Shown here piece after piece: positions 53,805-63,032 of a DNA stretch of 64,000 bases; position 1 is the first letter of the stretch, and the number at the start of each line of letters is the position of its first letter. Position numbers and translations under genes: made by a program. The stretch spans positions 3,698,001 to 3,762,000 of the forward strand of contig NZ_CP058595.1 of assembly GCF_013402795.1 (NCBI RefSeq), written 5' to 3'. The notes beneath the pieces were generated by a model. That model worked only from the letters and a program-made list of their open reading frames with translations. It was not told where the DNA came from and searched no databases. The DNA comes from Costertonia aggregata. GTDB lineage: Bacteria > Bacteroidota > Bacteroidia > Flavobacteriales > Flavobacteriaceae.

Positions 53805-55094
53805 ATGAGACGATCAACCGTATTTGCCTGTATCCTAGTTCTTTTCTCGTGCAAGGAAACCGAAAAAAAAACTGAAATGAGCCTTGAGGAAAAAGCAAAG
53901 ACCATTCATGAAAAAGTATTGACCATTGATACCCATAACGACATCAATGTTGCCAACTTCACAGCCGAAAAAAATTATACGCAGCGTTTGGAAACCCAAA
54001 TAAACCTTCCAAAAATGGATGAAGGCGGACTTGATGTGACCTGGCTTATCGTGTATACCGGACAAGATTCGCTGACCACTGCCGGGTATGCCAAAGCTGA
54101 AGAAAACGCTATGGCCAAATTTGATGCCATTCATAGACTTTGTGATGAAATAGCTCCTGATACAATTGAATTGGCCCTAACCTCTGACGATGTTCGCAGA
54201 ATTCATGCCTCGGGCAAGAAAATAGCCATGATTGGTGTGGAGAATGCCTATCCTATGGGCGAAGACCTTGATAACTTTGAAAAGTATCATGCATTGGGGG
54301 CTAGATACATTTCATTATCCCATAACGGCCATAGTCAATTTTGTGACTCCAATACAGGTGAAAATGATAGTATATGGTTACATAACGGTTTAAGTGATTT
54401 GGGCAAAGAAGCTGTAAAAGAGATGAATAGATTAGGAATCATGATTGATGTATCGCACCCATCCAAAGAATCTATGAAACAAATGATAGCGCTTTCCAAA
54501 GCTCCGATCATTGCATCGCACTCATCGGCAAGGGCCTTATGCGACCACAGTAGAAATTTGGATGACGAACAGCTCAAGCTTATGAAAGCGAACGGTGGGG
54601 TTGTGCAGACTGTGGCCTTTAGTTCGTACCTGAACACCAGCAAGCATGAAAACAGGGCCGCTTACATGAAAGAAGTGTATAAAAAAGTAGCCGATTCGTT
54701 GGGTGTCAACTGGTATGAGCGATCACAGTTTTCAACACTAAGCGATGATGAAAAATCAGCTTTTATGGAGAATTATCCAAAGGTTATGAAAATAGCCAAA
54801 GAATTGACAAGCAGTAAAAAAGAAGCGCCACCTGCAGTAAACGTTTCAGATTTTGTTGATCATATAGACTACATGGTTGACCTGATAGGCATTGACCATG
54901 TGGGGATTAGTTCCGATTTTGATGGCGGCGGTGGTATCGAGGGTTGGTCCGATGCCAGTGAGACTTTTAATGTCACCCTTGAACTGGTCAAGCGTGGCTA
55001 TACAGAGGCCGAAATCGAAAAACTTTGGGGAGGAAACCTACTCAGGGTCTTGGATGAGGTACAGGCGATTGCCAAAGAAATGCAGCAGTCATAA
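53805..55094 (+). CDS. Membrane dipeptidase (peptidase M19) lipoprotein
   Basis: The 429-residue protein has a lipobox (VLFSC, Cys16) and the M19/renal dipeptidase signature: metal ligands in 'IDTHNDINVANF', a bridging Glu in 'IAMIGVENAYPM', His pairs in 'IDVSHPSKESM' and 'PIIASHSSARALCDHSRN', and Asp in 'GIDHVGISSDFDGGGG'. It cleaves dipeptides, often including those with C-terminal D-residues, in the periplasm. It stands alone with a 270-bp upstream gap. Confidence 0.92.
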   Translation: MRRSTVFACILVLFSCKETEKKTEMSLEEKAKTIHEKVLTIDTHNDINVANFTAEKNYTQRLETQINLPKMDEGGLDVTWLIVYTGQDSLTTAGYAKAEENAMAKFDAIHRLCDEIAPDTIELALTSDDVRRIHASGKKIAMIGVENAYPMGEDLDNFEKYHALGARYISLSHNGHSQFCDSNTGENDSIWLHNGLSDLGKEAVKEMNRLGIMIDVSHPSKESMKQMIALSKAPIIASHSSARALCDHSRNLDDEQLKLMKANGGVVQTVAFSSYLNTSKHENRAAYMKEVYKKVADSLGVNWYERSQFSTLSDDEKSAFMENYPKVMKIAKELTSSKKEAPPAVNVSDFVDHIDYMVDLIGIDHVGISSDFDGGGGIEGWSDASETFNVTLELVKRGYTEAEIEKLWGGNLLRVLDEVQAIAKEMQQS

Positions 55095-55095
55095 C

Positions 55096-55488
55096 CTATC
55101 CCGCTGCCAATCTATCCTTTACATATTCTATCTTGGTTTTTCCATGGGATTTGGGTTTACCGTCGTCGTCTAGATTGACCATGATAATGTTGTCCACGGT
55201 TACAATGGTCTCATGGGTCATTTTATTGCGTACTTCACAATTAAGGTTCAATGAGGTTTTTCCAAATTTTACCACTTCGATACCAATTTCAACAATATCG
55301 CCCTGCACTGCGGCACTCATAAAATTGATTTCCGACATGTATTTGGTAACGACCTTATTGTTCTCTAACTGAATTATGGCGTAAAGTGCGGCCTCCTCAT
55401 CAATCCAAGCCAGTAGCTTACCACCGAACAATGTACCGTTAGAGTTTAAATCCTCTGGTTTTACCCATTTACGTGTATGAAATCTCAT
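55096..55488 (-). CDS. Hotdog-fold acyl-CoA thioesterase
   Basis: The 130-residue single-domain protein has the YciA/BFIT-type hotdog helix 'LNSNGTLFGGKLLAWIDEEAALYAI' with the catalytic Asp in 'AWIDE', then 'VVTKYMSEINFMSAAVQGDIVEIG' and 'HETIVTVDNIIMV'. It hydrolyses acyl-CoA, probably of medium or long chains. Ends 1 bp from the convergent dipeptidase stop, with no terminator visible between. Confidence 0.88.
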   Translation of the reverse strand: MRFHTRKWVKPEDLNSNGTLFGGKLLAWIDEEAALYAIIQLENNKVVTKYMSEINFMSAAVQGDIVEIGIEVVKFGKTSLNLNCEVRNKMTHETIVTVDNIIMVNLDDDGKPKSHGKTKIEYVKDRLAAG

Positions 55489-55529
55489 ATGTGTTTATTT
55501 TGCGTACAAAACTATTAAATATCAGGTAG

Positions 55530-56426
55530 TCAAAATAATGTTGGGCCCGAATCGTAGAGCGTTTTTGGGATTTTGAGGTTACTTCCCAATTTTTTGTTCA
55601 ATTTCTCAATAAATCGAACTGAAAGTAATGGAGACTCCAATTCCATATTTTGGTGCACGAAAAAATGAATATTTTTCAACCCCTTCTCCTTCCAGTCCGC
55701 CAATTTTTGGACCCAATCGTCCAAACGGGTATAATCCGTCGGATGATTGGCACCTACATAACGTATAAAGGCCTCATCATTGGTAAGTCGCATATGCATA
55801 ATGTCTCTTCGGCCCGCAGTATCTACCAAGGTATTTGATATATTGTTTTCCTCAAGCAAGTGATATAGCTCTTGGGCCACTTTTGCATCATTGAACCAAT
55901 CGGTATGGCGAAATTCCATCGACAATCGGAATTCTTTGGGCCAGTATTCCACAAAACGTACTACCCTATCCCAGTTCTTGGGACCAAAGTTGTTGTGCAT
56001 TTGTAAAAAAATAGTACCCAATTTATCCTTTAGGTTGGCCGTTACGTTCAGGTATTCATCTAAAACAGGATAGGCTTCATCGTTTAAACGCCGCAAATGG
56101 CTCACGTTTTGGACTATCTTAGGAAAAAATTTGAAATCGCTTGGGGTCTTGTCGTACCATTTTTTATATTGTTCCGCAGGAAATATGCGATAAAATGTTG
56201 CGTTGAGCTCAATACAGTTGAACTGAGAACTGTAATAGGCCAGTTCGTCTTTGGTACCCCTTGGGTAAAAGCTCTTTAAATCTTGGCGGTTCCACTTTGC
56301 ACAGCCCACGTAAATATTGGTCTCGCCTTTGCCCTTGTACTTGGAAAGTGCCACCTCGGTATCCGGATGGTCATTAGGTATGGTAAAATCTATCAGTTCC
56401 GGTTGTTCTACTTTTCCGAATTTCAT
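55530..56426 (-). CDS. DUF72 domain-containing protein
   Basis: The 298-residue protein has the TIM-barrel-like DUF72 features: 'NIYVGCAKWNRQDLKSFYPRG', 'FNCIELNATFYRIFPAEQYKKW', 'DFKFFPKIVQNVSHLRRLND', 'IFLQMHNNFGP', 'FRLSMEFRHTDWFND' and 'IHFFVHQNMELESP'. The family occurs widely and its activity is unknown. It is monocistronic. Confidence 0.9.
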   Translation of the reverse strand: MKFGKVEQPELIDFTIPNDHPDTEVALSKYKGKGETNIYVGCAKWNRQDLKSFYPRGTKDELAYYSSQFNCIELNATFYRIFPAEQYKKWYDKTPSDFKFFPKIVQNVSHLRRLNDEAYPVLDEYLNVTANLKDKLGTIFLQMHNNFGPKNWDRVVRFVEYWPKEFRLSMEFRHTDWFNDAKVAQELYHLLEENNISNTLVDTAGRRDIMHMRLTNDEAFIRYVGANHPTDYTRLDDWVQKLADWKEKGLKNIHFFVHQNMELESPLLSVRFIEKLNKKLGSNLKIPKTLYDSGPTLF

Positions 56427-56660
56427 GTATACTTCGTATTTATTTTAAATATAAAACTATCTGATGGATTTATTCGCCGTACCTCAAATTTAACTGACAA
56501 AAGTAAAATCCATAATACACGCTCTAAGAGATAAAAAAACATAAAACAACCTCAACCGTTATGATGCATTTGATATTTGTTTATAACCCCGTTAAAAACT
56601 ATCGATTTCATAAAAAAAAGTGACCGGCCATAATACGTACCTTTATAAAAACCGATTGTT

Positions 56661-57068
56661 ATGAACCAAAGAACCATAGATATTTTGCACATACGGCCCG
56701 AGATACCTTCTGCCAAAATCGTAGCGGGTATGAGCGATGACGAGTATTTTCAGAACGGCACATTACGCCCTGTGTTAAAGCTGCAAAACAACTTATTGGT
56801 AGCGGCTTTCAGAAATTATATTGTAAAACACAAGAACACGTTTCATAATCTCACTCTGGAAAAACGCTTTGTTTACATTGAAAATGCCATACAAAAGGAT
56901 ATCAAATTCCGAAATTCTTTGAAAGGCATGCTCATTGGGCAATTTACGGTAGAGGAATATGAAAAATACATTCAAAATTCATCGGCTTTGAACAAGCGGA
57001 TGATGCAAATGGTGGTAAAAAGGCTGCAAGACCAGATTCAGCTTTTTGAAAATCCCGTTTTGGTCTAG
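56661..57068 (+). CDS. Conserved-looking hypothetical protein
   Basis: The 135-residue, mostly helical protein begins 'MNQRTIDILHIRPEIPSAKI' and has 'EYFQNGTLRPVLKLQNNLL', 'FRNYIVKHKNTFHNLTLEKR', and a C-terminal helix 'NKRMMQMVVKRLQDQIQLF'. I know similar sequences only as hypothetical proteins of Flavobacteriia (sometimes mislabelled glyoxalase); no motif supports an enzyme. The last 4 bp overlap the convergent DUF2461 gene. A near-consensus -7 box (TACCTTTA) lies about 20 bp upstream of the ATG. Confidence 0.6.
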   Translation: MNQRTIDILHIRPEIPSAKIVAGMSDDEYFQNGTLRPVLKLQNNLLVAAFRNYIVKHKNTFHNLTLEKRFVYIENAIQKDIKFRNSLKGMLIGQFTVEEYEKYIQNSSALNKRMMQMVVKRLQDQIQLFENPVLV

Positions 57069-57742
57069 AGCAAAGATTCTCCGTTCAAATTGGTCGTTAA
57101 AATATCGCTCATCAAATCAAAATACGGGCGAATGGCTTTAAACGAAACATCCAATTCATTCATAAAACTCGGGGAGAGTACTTCCGCATCGGTAAAGTTA
57201 CGGGTAAAGATAAACTGTTTATGTTTTATCAAATCAATATTCGGGTGCTCTTTATCAAAGCCTTTGGGGGCGGTTTTAACGGCATCGCCCTGTAATGCCC
57301 CCCAAGTGTTCTTAAAATCAGTGTTTTCCAGTATTTCCCTGATTTCTGTAGCATCCAACTCAAATTCCTTTCGTATGCGCAACAGATCCTCTTTGTTCGG
57401 GTTCCAAAAACCTGTGGCTATAAAGCTGCTTCTGGGCCTTATACAAATAAAATAACCACCTCTGCGTTTTGCACCGGCCCTGGTATAGGAACCGGAAAAT
57501 TGGGTTTTATAGGGTGTCTTGTCATTTGAAAAGCGAACATCCCTGTAAATACGGAACATTTTCATTTTCTCTATCTCGTCATGCATTTTCATTTTTTGCA
57601 TCAGTTCCTGAAAAAAGCCTTTCACATGGGCCTGATGCTCCTTAAATATCTTTTTATGTTCGGCAAACCATTCCCTATTGTTGTTCTTTTCCAACTTTTT
57701 CAAAAATTCAAGCGCATCTTTAGTAATGAGGGTAGGCGACAT
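57065..57742 (-). CDS. DUF2461 / TIGR02453 family protein
   Basis: ATG 57742 gives 225 residues and starts 'MSPTLITKDALEFLKKLEKNNNREWFAEHK', the usual family opening; a longer frame from 57781 adds 13 residues with no family match. Further signatures are 'FRIYRDVRFSNDKTPYKTQFSG' and 'GGYFICIRPRSSFIATGFW'. Function unknown; the fold is predicted alpha/beta. Convergent with the hypothetical gene before it. Confidence 0.85.
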   Translation of the reverse strand: MSPTLITKDALEFLKKLEKNNNREWFAEHKKIFKEHQAHVKGFFQELMQKMKMHDEIEKMKMFRIYRDVRFSNDKTPYKTQFSGSYTRAGAKRRGGYFICIRPRSSFIATGFWNPNKEDLLRIRKEFELDATEIREILENTDFKNTWGALQGDAVKTAPKGFDKEHPNIDLIKHKQFIFTRNFTDAEVLSPSFMNELDVSFKAIRPYFDLMSDILTTNLNGESLL

Positions 57743-57810
57743 ACGACAATTGTTTTGTGATTTTATGCTAAAGTTAACCATTTGGCATAAAGTCTAATTT
57801 TTATATTGTT

Positions 57811-57818
57811 TAATTTTG
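57811..57818 (+). promoter_or_regulatory. -7 box of cysE-cysM
   Basis: TAATTTTG (TAnnTTTG) ends 19 bp before the cysE ATG at 57838. A clear -33 box at normal spacing is not seen. Confidence 0.5.
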
Positions 57819-57837
57819 ATAATAAGACCGATAATGA

Positions 57838-58632
57838 ATGGACAAAAAAGATATCATCCAAAAAATCATCAAACATAAGAAACAGCCTAATCTGAGATAC
57901 CGATTAAAGGAAAAGACCGAAGAGTTCACCAATACGCTCTTTTACACCCTTTTTGATATTGATACGGCGGTGGAAAAAAATCTGGAAAAGCTAGAAACCG
58001 ATTTTGATACACTTACCGATTTGGCCTGTTGGGATATGGACAGGCCCTGTAAGAAAGTTTGGGAGAACTACGTTGGCAAACTCCCTGGAATCCTGGAAAA
58101 ACTAAATATGGACGCCGAGGCCACGGTCAATTGTGATCCCGCTTCACTTTCTATCGAGGAAGTGTATATGGCCTATCCCGGTTTTTATGCCATTGCCATT
58201 TATCGTTTGGCCCATGAGCTTTACACTATAGGTTTTCCCTTGGTGCCTAGGTTAATGACCGAATATGCCCATAGGCAGACCGGTGTAGACATTAATCCCG
58301 GTGCCCAAATCGGTGATTATTTTCATATTGACCACGGTACGGGCGTGGTAATCGGAGAGACCGCGATCATCAAAAACCATGTTAAAATATATCAAGGGGT
58401 TACCTTGGGCGGCCATTTTGTGGCCAAAAGCCTTAAAAAGACCAAAAGGCACCCGACCATTGAGAACAATGTAACCATTTACGCCAATGCTACCATTCTT
58501 GGTGGCACAACGATTATTGGTGAAAACTCGGTTATAGGTGGTAACGCATGGTTAACAGCTTCGGTGCCTGCAAATTCTACTGTTTTTCATACCCCGGAAA
58601 TCAAAATTAAGACCCTGCCCAATGTCACATAG
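57838..58632 (+). CDS. cysE: Serine O-acetyltransferase
   Basis: The 264-residue protein has an N-terminal helical domain and a left-handed beta-helix with hexapeptide repeats: '[39 protein letters not shown]' region, catalytic Asp/His in 'FHIDHGTG', and '[20 protein letters not shown]'. It makes O-acetylserine from serine and acetyl-CoA. The N-terminal type is the EpsC-like long form rather than enterobacterial CysE. It overlaps cysM by 11 bp. Confidence 0.92.
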   Translation: MDKKDIIQKIIKHKKQPNLRYRLKEKTEEFTNTLFYTLFDIDTAVEKNLEKLETDFDTLTDLACWDMDRPCKKVWENYVGKLPGILEKLNMDAEATVNCDPASLSIEEVYMAYPGFYAIAIYRLAHELYTIGFPLVPRLMTEYAHRQTGVDINPGAQIGDYFHIDHGTGVVIGETAIIKNHVKIYQGVTLGGHFVAKSLKKTKRHPTIENNVTIYANATILGGTTIIGENSVIGGNAWLTASVPANSTVFHTPEIKIKTLPNVT

Positions 58633-59506
58633 CCTATTAGACCTTATTGGCAATACGCCCTTGATAGGAAGCCAAGTATTGAATCCCAATCCCAACGTAA
58701 AAATACTGTTCAAGCTCGAAGGCCATAATCCCGGGGGTAGTGTTAAGGACCGGGCCGCATTTAGTATGATAAAAAACGGACTTGAACGTGGGGAGATTTC
58801 AAAAAACTCTAAACTGATCGAAGCGACCAGTGGTAATACGGGAATCGCCCTTGCTATGATCGCAGGAGTATACGGATTGGACATTGAACTGGTAATGCCC
58901 GAAAACTCAACGATTGAGCGTGTGCAGACCATGCGTGCCTATGGGGCCAAAGTCACGTTGACACCTGCTGACGTTGGTATTGAAGGCGCACGAGATTATG
59001 CCGAAGACAAGGTAGCGTCCCACGGTTATACCATGATCAACCAATTTGCCAACGATGACAATTGGAAAGCACATTACAGCACCACAGGCCCTGAAATTTG
59101 GAAAGATACCCAAGGTAAAGTGACCCATTTTGTTTCATCTATGGGGACTACGGGTACCATTATGGGCACATCAACCTATTTGAAAGAACAAAACCCAAAC
59201 ATACAGATTGTTGGCGTACAACCCACCGATGGCTCTAAGATTCCCGGAATACGCAAATGGCCAGCGGCCTATCTCCCCAAAATATTCGATCCTAAAAAAG
59301 TGGATCAAGTTTTTGAGGTAAGTCAAGAACAGGCAGCGGCAATGGCAAAACGTTTGGCCAAAGAAGAAGGTATATTTTCGGGTATGAGCAGTGGTGGCGC
59401 CACTACAGCTGCGCTACAACTCGCCAGTACCTTGGAAAGTGGCACCATTGTCTCTATCATATGTGATAGGGGCGACCGCTATTTATCCTCTAATTTATTC
59501 GATTAA
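58622..59506 (+). CDS. cysM: Cysteine synthase (O-acetylserine sulfhydrylase B type)
   Basis: The 294-residue PLP enzyme has the Schiff-base Lys42 in '[14 protein letters not shown]', the substrate loop '[13 protein letters not shown]', the phosphate-binding 'MGTTGTIMG' and the C-terminal '[13 protein letters not shown]'. Short loops around the active site and sequence fit CysM. It turns O-acetylserine and sulfide (or thiosulfate) into cysteine (or S-sulfocysteine). It starts within the end of cysE, so the two are translated together. Confidence 0.92.
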   Translation: MSHSLLDLIGNTPLIGSQVLNPNPNVKILFKLEGHNPGGSVKDRAAFSMIKNGLERGEISKNSKLIEATSGNTGIALAMIAGVYGLDIELVMPENSTIERVQTMRAYGAKVTLTPADVGIEGARDYAEDKVASHGYTMINQFANDDNWKAHYSTTGPEIWKDTQGKVTHFVSSMGTTGTIMGTSTYLKEQNPNIQIVGVQPTDGSKIPGIRKWPAAYLPKIFDPKKVDQVFEVSQEQAAAMAKRLAKEEGIFSGMSSGGATTAALQLASTLESGTIVSIICDRGDRYLSSNLFD

Positions 59507-59510
59507 AATC

Positions 59511-59842
59511 ATGAAAGCACTCCTTTTGTCTTTTTGCTGTATTTCTCTCTTCATATGCACCACCAACGCACAATCCAAGCAAGATTCATTGGCAATACGG
59601 CAAGTGGCTTTGGATTATATCGAGTCCCAACATAACGTAAAGCCAGAACAGTTAAAAGCAAATACACGATACCCAAAAGAGCAAAATTTTTGAAAAAGCC
59701 GAAGCGAAAGCCGAACTACCTCCTACCCTGTTCCAAAATAAAATTTCCGAAGAGCTGCTTTATGAAACCTGCCTGTTATTGATTCTGAAATGATTAACTA
59801 TCTTGGGAATCCATACCGGCTTAAAGAGGAAAATGAATCTTG
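59511..59842 (+). pseudogene. Truncated secreted protein gene, decayed
   Basis: From ATG 59511 a 60-residue frame encodes a signal peptide (to 'TTNAQSKQ') and 'ALDYIESQHNVKPEQLKAN', then stops at 59693. The start resembles exported NTF2-like lumazine-binding proteins ('xALDYIESQHNxxPE'). In a second frame the region goes on as 'KSKIFEKAEAKAELPPTLFQ' and 'NKISEELLYET' to a stop at about 59790. No intact protein remains. It directly follows cysM by 4 bp. Confidence 0.5.
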
Positions 59843-59914
59843 ATTGGCCAGTAATGGTTAATTTTAGTGAAATCATAGTGTATGATACAACACTAACATC
59901 AAAATTTTACGATA

Positions 59915-60868
59915 ATGAAGCCGATACCTAAATTGTTATTTCTGGTTTTTACACTGTTCTCTGTATGTGTATATACACAACAAACATCGATTGCATTTGA
60001 ATCCAATGGTAGAAGCCCAAAAGAAACAGAACAGAATCCGTTCAAGAAGTTTATTGGGGAATGGACGCTCAAGAATGATGATTGGACCCAAAATTGGGGA
60101 AACGGTACGGAAACCATAAAAATTCCAAAGCATCACACGATTTCACGGGAAATCAACACCAGCAATAGCTTATTGTCGATTATAGACGGGCCTGAACCTA
60201 ACGGACATATTTTTTGGTCTTATAATCCAAATACCGAAGTGGTGCAGCACTTATCAAGTTTTGGAACGGTTAGGGCAGGAAATGGCGTTGGAACTATCAA
60301 TGAAAATGGAGATGTAAATTTAAAACTATCCTTTGAAGGAGAACCTAACGGAACGTATAGAATATACCATTATATATGGTTAGACGATGACCAATACCAT
60401 ATGAAATCAGTGCAATATGATGAAAACGACCAACCTACGGGATTGTTTTACGAGGGTCGTTTTGTTCGTGTACCCAATACAGGCAAAGCTCAACTAGAAA
60501 AAGAAATCATGAATATTTTAGGTGTTCTTGACGATAACGAGCTATCAATAGAAAAACAATTGGAAGTATATAGTGATGAAATAATACACATGGCACTGGA
60601 TGCCAAGGTAATTGACAATAAAGAATCCCTAAAAAAATATTTGGAACAACAACGCCTTTACGGAACTACGGATATGACACACCAAATCGTTACCGTTGAA
60701 GATCATAATGGCGCAGTACTTATGCAGGGTGCCGTTAAGGGCACTTTTCATCCGAGTAATGGTGACAGCGCGTTGACGTTTGAGACCAAAAACCTTTTTG
60801 TATTTGGCAGGGAAAAAGGAGTGTTAAAAATCAAGAAAATCATTTACAATAGCTCACCCGCTGATTAA
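59915..60868 (+). CDS. Secreted two-domain protein (DUF1579-like + NTF2-like)
   Basis: The 317-residue product has a signal peptide (to 'CVYTQ', about residue 21). Residues about 40-195 form a lipocalin-like beta-domain beginning 'NPFKKFIGEWTLKNDDW' with 'YHYIWLDDDQYHMKSVQYDEND', similar to DUF1579/SRPBCC-type exported proteins. Residues about 200-317 form an NTF2-like SnoaL/DUF4440 domain ('EIMNILGVLDDNELSIEKQLEVYSDE', 'FGREKGVLKIKKIIYNS'). It could bind or act on a small hydrophobic ligand outside the cell. Function not known. Confidence 0.65.
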   Translation: MKPIPKLLFLVFTLFSVCVYTQQTSIAFESNGRSPKETEQNPFKKFIGEWTLKNDDWTQNWGNGTETIKIPKHHTISREINTSNSLLSIIDGPEPNGHIFWSYNPNTEVVQHLSSFGTVRAGNGVGTINENGDVNLKLSFEGEPNGTYRIYHYIWLDDDQYHMKSVQYDENDQPTGLFYEGRFVRVPNTGKAQLEKEIMNILGVLDDNELSIEKQLEVYSDEIIHMALDAKVIDNKESLKKYLEQQRLYGTTDMTHQIVTVEDHNGAVLMQGAVKGTFHPSNGDSALTFETKNLFVFGREKGVLKIKKIIYNSSPAD

Positions 60869-61005
60869 AGTCGGTATGAAGCCGTTAATACGATATGATG
60901 ATGTGGGTTTGAGTGATTTTTCAATCCTAAAATTCACCCGAATTGATACAATTCAATTATAATACACAATGGGTTTTATGAATTATTTTAGCCGTTGAAA
61001 ACCAT

Positions 61006-61668
61006 ATGCGAATGCATTCCCATAAAAACGATAGTGAAGTACATATATTTGAAAACGTAGCCTGTGCAACATCGCCCAACGCATTACTACTATTTTTATC
61101 AACCGTATTGGTGTTTGCCGTAATAGTAGGCTTGGGTAAAATGCTTCAAATAAGGATGATACCCGAAATAGTGGCATTTATTACAGCTCCTATATATTTT
61201 ACCGTTCTAAAAAAGAAATTTGTAATGAAAATTTCAGATTTTACACTCTCACCCGACACACTGGAGTGGAACGATAACCGTATTGATTTTAAAAGTTTGG
61301 AATATTACAAGATTAGCTATAATACGGGGCAAAACGGCGGAGCTACGCTAAAGTTCAAATTAAAAAATGGCAAAACCGTTGTACTACTGGCTACCAATCT
61401 TTTCTGCCATCCGCATAGGTTTTTAGAGCTATGTCTTAGTATCGACATGGTTTTATCAAAAAACAATGATTATAACAGCATCAAAAAGAAATCACTTTCT
61501 GAAACCGCATATTTTTTTCCCCTCATTCAAGCGTTGACAATTTTGGCCGCTTCGCTTATGATCTATAGGGTTTTCAGAAATGAATTTGTTGGTATGGAAG
61601 TGCTGTTGATTTTTATTGTTTGTGTAGCTGTTTTTGCGATTTTATTACAAGGGAAGAAAAGGTTTTAA
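61006..61668 (+). CDS. Hypothetical membrane protein with recurring 3' end
   Basis: The 220-residue protein has four predicted TM helices: about 26-45 ('LLLFLSTVLVFAVIVGLG'), 48-65, 168-187 and 195-212. A central PH-like soluble domain contains 'ISDFTLSPDTLEWNDNRIDFKSL' and 'TLKFKLKNGKTVVLLATNLF'. The end 'CVAVFAILLQGKKRF' is present again, as DNA and protein frame, at 62849 and 63645, which suggests repeated duplication or insertion at this gene's 3' end. No family recognised. Confidence 0.65.
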   Translation: MRMHSHKNDSEVHIFENVACATSPNALLLFLSTVLVFAVIVGLGKMLQIRMIPEIVAFITAPIYFTVLKKKFVMKISDFTLSPDTLEWNDNRIDFKSLEYYKISYNTGQNGGATLKFKLKNGKTVVLLATNLFCHPHRFLELCLSIDMVLSKNNDYNSIKKKSLSETAYFFPLIQALTILAASLMIYRVFRNEFVGMEVLLIFIVCVAVFAILLQGKKRF

Positions 61669-61777
61669 AAAGTTGTTGTTTATGCCGCTGATGTTAAGGT
61701 ACTTCCTGTTAAAAACTTAGGATAAACCAATAGCCGATTGCTTGATTATGATTTTAAAATCCCCGAACTTCGTTAAC
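61616..61777 (+). repeat. 3'-end repeat, copy 1 (native gene end)
   Basis: 162 bp covering the last 17 codons of the membrane protein gene and 109 bp beyond its stop. Copy 3 (63645-63806) is the same length and differs at only a few bases. Confidence 0.85.
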
Positions 61778-61814
61778 GTTGGAGATAAACAATTAAAACA
61801 GATTTATATCCGAT

Positions 61815-62069
61815 ATGTTAGCAAACATATTGACTAAACAAATGGATTTAAACGAAATATTCAAAAACAATCCAACGGATATAAACACTTTCTTATCCGA
61901 AATATTAGAAACTAATTATGAAATAAAAGCAATGATGCAAGCAATAATTGCTCATATATCTGACGGTGATTCTGAAAAGGAAAGAGAAATAATTGGACTC
62001 GCCAATCAATTAAAAAATGAGGAATTATTAAGGATTGCCGCTAGGATGGAATCTAATCGAAAAGACTGA
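61815..62069 (+). CDS. Small hypothetical protein
   Basis: The 84-residue, acidic, helical protein runs 'MLANILTKQMDLNEIFKNNP' through 'ILETNYEIKAMMQAIIAHIS' to 'LKNEELLRIAARMESNRKD'. A second start at 61842 (MDLNEIF...) is also possible. No family recognised. It is the first gene after repeat copy 1 and 9 bp upstream of a lipoprotein gene, so the two form one unit. Confidence 0.5.
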   Translation: MLANILTKQMDLNEIFKNNPTDINTFLSEILETNYEIKAMMQAIIAHISDGDSEKEREIIGLANQLKNEELLRIAARMESNRKD

Positions 62070-62078
62070 ATTAATCTG

Positions 62079-62564
62079 ATGTACAAGATTTTTAAAATAC
62101 TAGCAATAACAAGCACCTCTCTATTTATTATTTCCTGCAAGAAAGAAAACGACTTGGTAAAATTAAATAATTACGTGGTCGACAGAATTTGGATTACGGA
62201 AAATCAAAACCAATATTATTTCTCAAGTGAAGATGACAAAGAATATTCCTGGTCTACGCTAAGAAAAACTGGTAACGGAAATGGACTTGATGATTGGACA
62301 ACTCCATTTTCAATAGCAAGGGGAAATCCGAAATCAAACCCATATAAATCAAATACTTTGAATCCTGAAGGATGGACTTTTTCTGATTTTTTCAAAATTC
62401 AGGGTGACACATTAATTCTCCAAAGAGAAGAAGATATAAATGCGGAAGATTTGATGATTTTTCATCTTGAAAAAGGAAAAGATACAATCATAGGAGTTTT
62501 TTCTTATAACGCGCTTCTAGTGCGCAATAAATATGGAAATCGGATATGGAAATCGAAAAAATGA
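62079..62564 (+). CDS. Hypothetical lipoprotein
   Basis: The 161-residue protein has a lipobox (FIISC, Cys20 approx.) and a beta-rich mature domain with 'VVDRIWITENQNQYYFSSED' and 'WTFSDFFKIQGDTLILQREE', the layout of small lipocalin/DUF-type lipoproteins. No family I can name. AT-rich; the gene sits between repeat copies 1 and 2 and just before a double hairpin element. Confidence 0.55.
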   Translation: MYKIFKILAITSTSLFIISCKKENDLVKLNNYVVDRIWITENQNQYYFSSEDDKEYSWSTLRKTGNGNGLDDWTTPFSIARGNPKSNPYKSNTLNPEGWTFSDFFKIQGDTLILQREEDINAEDLMIFHLEKGKDTIIGVFSYNALLVRNKYGNRIWKSKK

Positions 62565-62582
62565 AATACGTTTACTAACACG

Positions 62583-62691
62583 GTGTATAATTAAGTGCGG
62601 GCGGAATTTCAAGCTGGAAATTCCTGCAATCAATTATCTTTAGTCTCAGGCGGACATTTTCCGTTGGAAAAGTCCGCAACTAATCATACAC
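62583..62691. repeat. Double-hairpin element with outer inverted repeats, copy A
   Basis: Outer arms GTGTATAATTA (62583-62593) and TAATCATACAC (62681-62691) enclose two hairpins: GGAATTTC/GAAATTCC (62603-62624), and GCGGAC-a-TTTTCC / GGAAAA-GTCCGC (62650-62677; 12 bp with one bulged A). A degraded relative follows the next gene at 63513-63613. The shape is like an integron attC site or a small mobile hairpin element. Confidence 0.55.
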
Positions 62692-62716
62692 GAAACGATA
62701 ACGAAACCCTTTAAAA

Positions 62717-62845
62717 TCACTCCAAAACTTGGGTAATGCACTCCAATAAACATTGCCCTGACGCATAAGGTACTATGGCGTCATCAGTACCGTGAAAAAT
62801 AACCACAGGGCAAGTCACACCATTCATAGCCGGATTGTTATTTTT
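62717..62845 (-). pseudogene. Alpha/beta hydrolase fragment
   Basis: The minus strand reads 'NNPAMNGVTCPVVIFHGTDD' followed by 'AIVPYASGQCLLECITQVLE' and stop. This is the strand-Asp segment (HGxxDxxVP) near the catalytic Asp of serine aminopeptidase-type alpha/beta hydrolases. Only about 40 residues are left, without a start. Confidence 0.6.
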
Positions 62846-62848
62846 TTA

Positions 62849-62938
62849 TTTGCGCAACTGTTTTCGTGATTTTATTACAAGGGAAGAAACGGTTTTAGAA
62901 AGCTGTTGTTTATGCGGCTGATGTTAAAAAACTTAGGG
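62849..62938 (+). repeat. 3'-end repeat, copy 2 (diverged)
   Basis: Matches the first part of copies 1 and 3: the frame again gives 'ATVFVILLQGKKRF' and stop. An internal deletion lies between two GTTA sequences, and a weakly similar tail extends to about 62988. Confidence 0.75.
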
Positions 62939-63032
62939 TGTCAAATAGTTAATTATTTGATTTCAACATTGAAATTATCGAATTTTAATATCAGAAAATA
63001 AAAATTGTTGAACTCATTTTATTTAAATCGTT

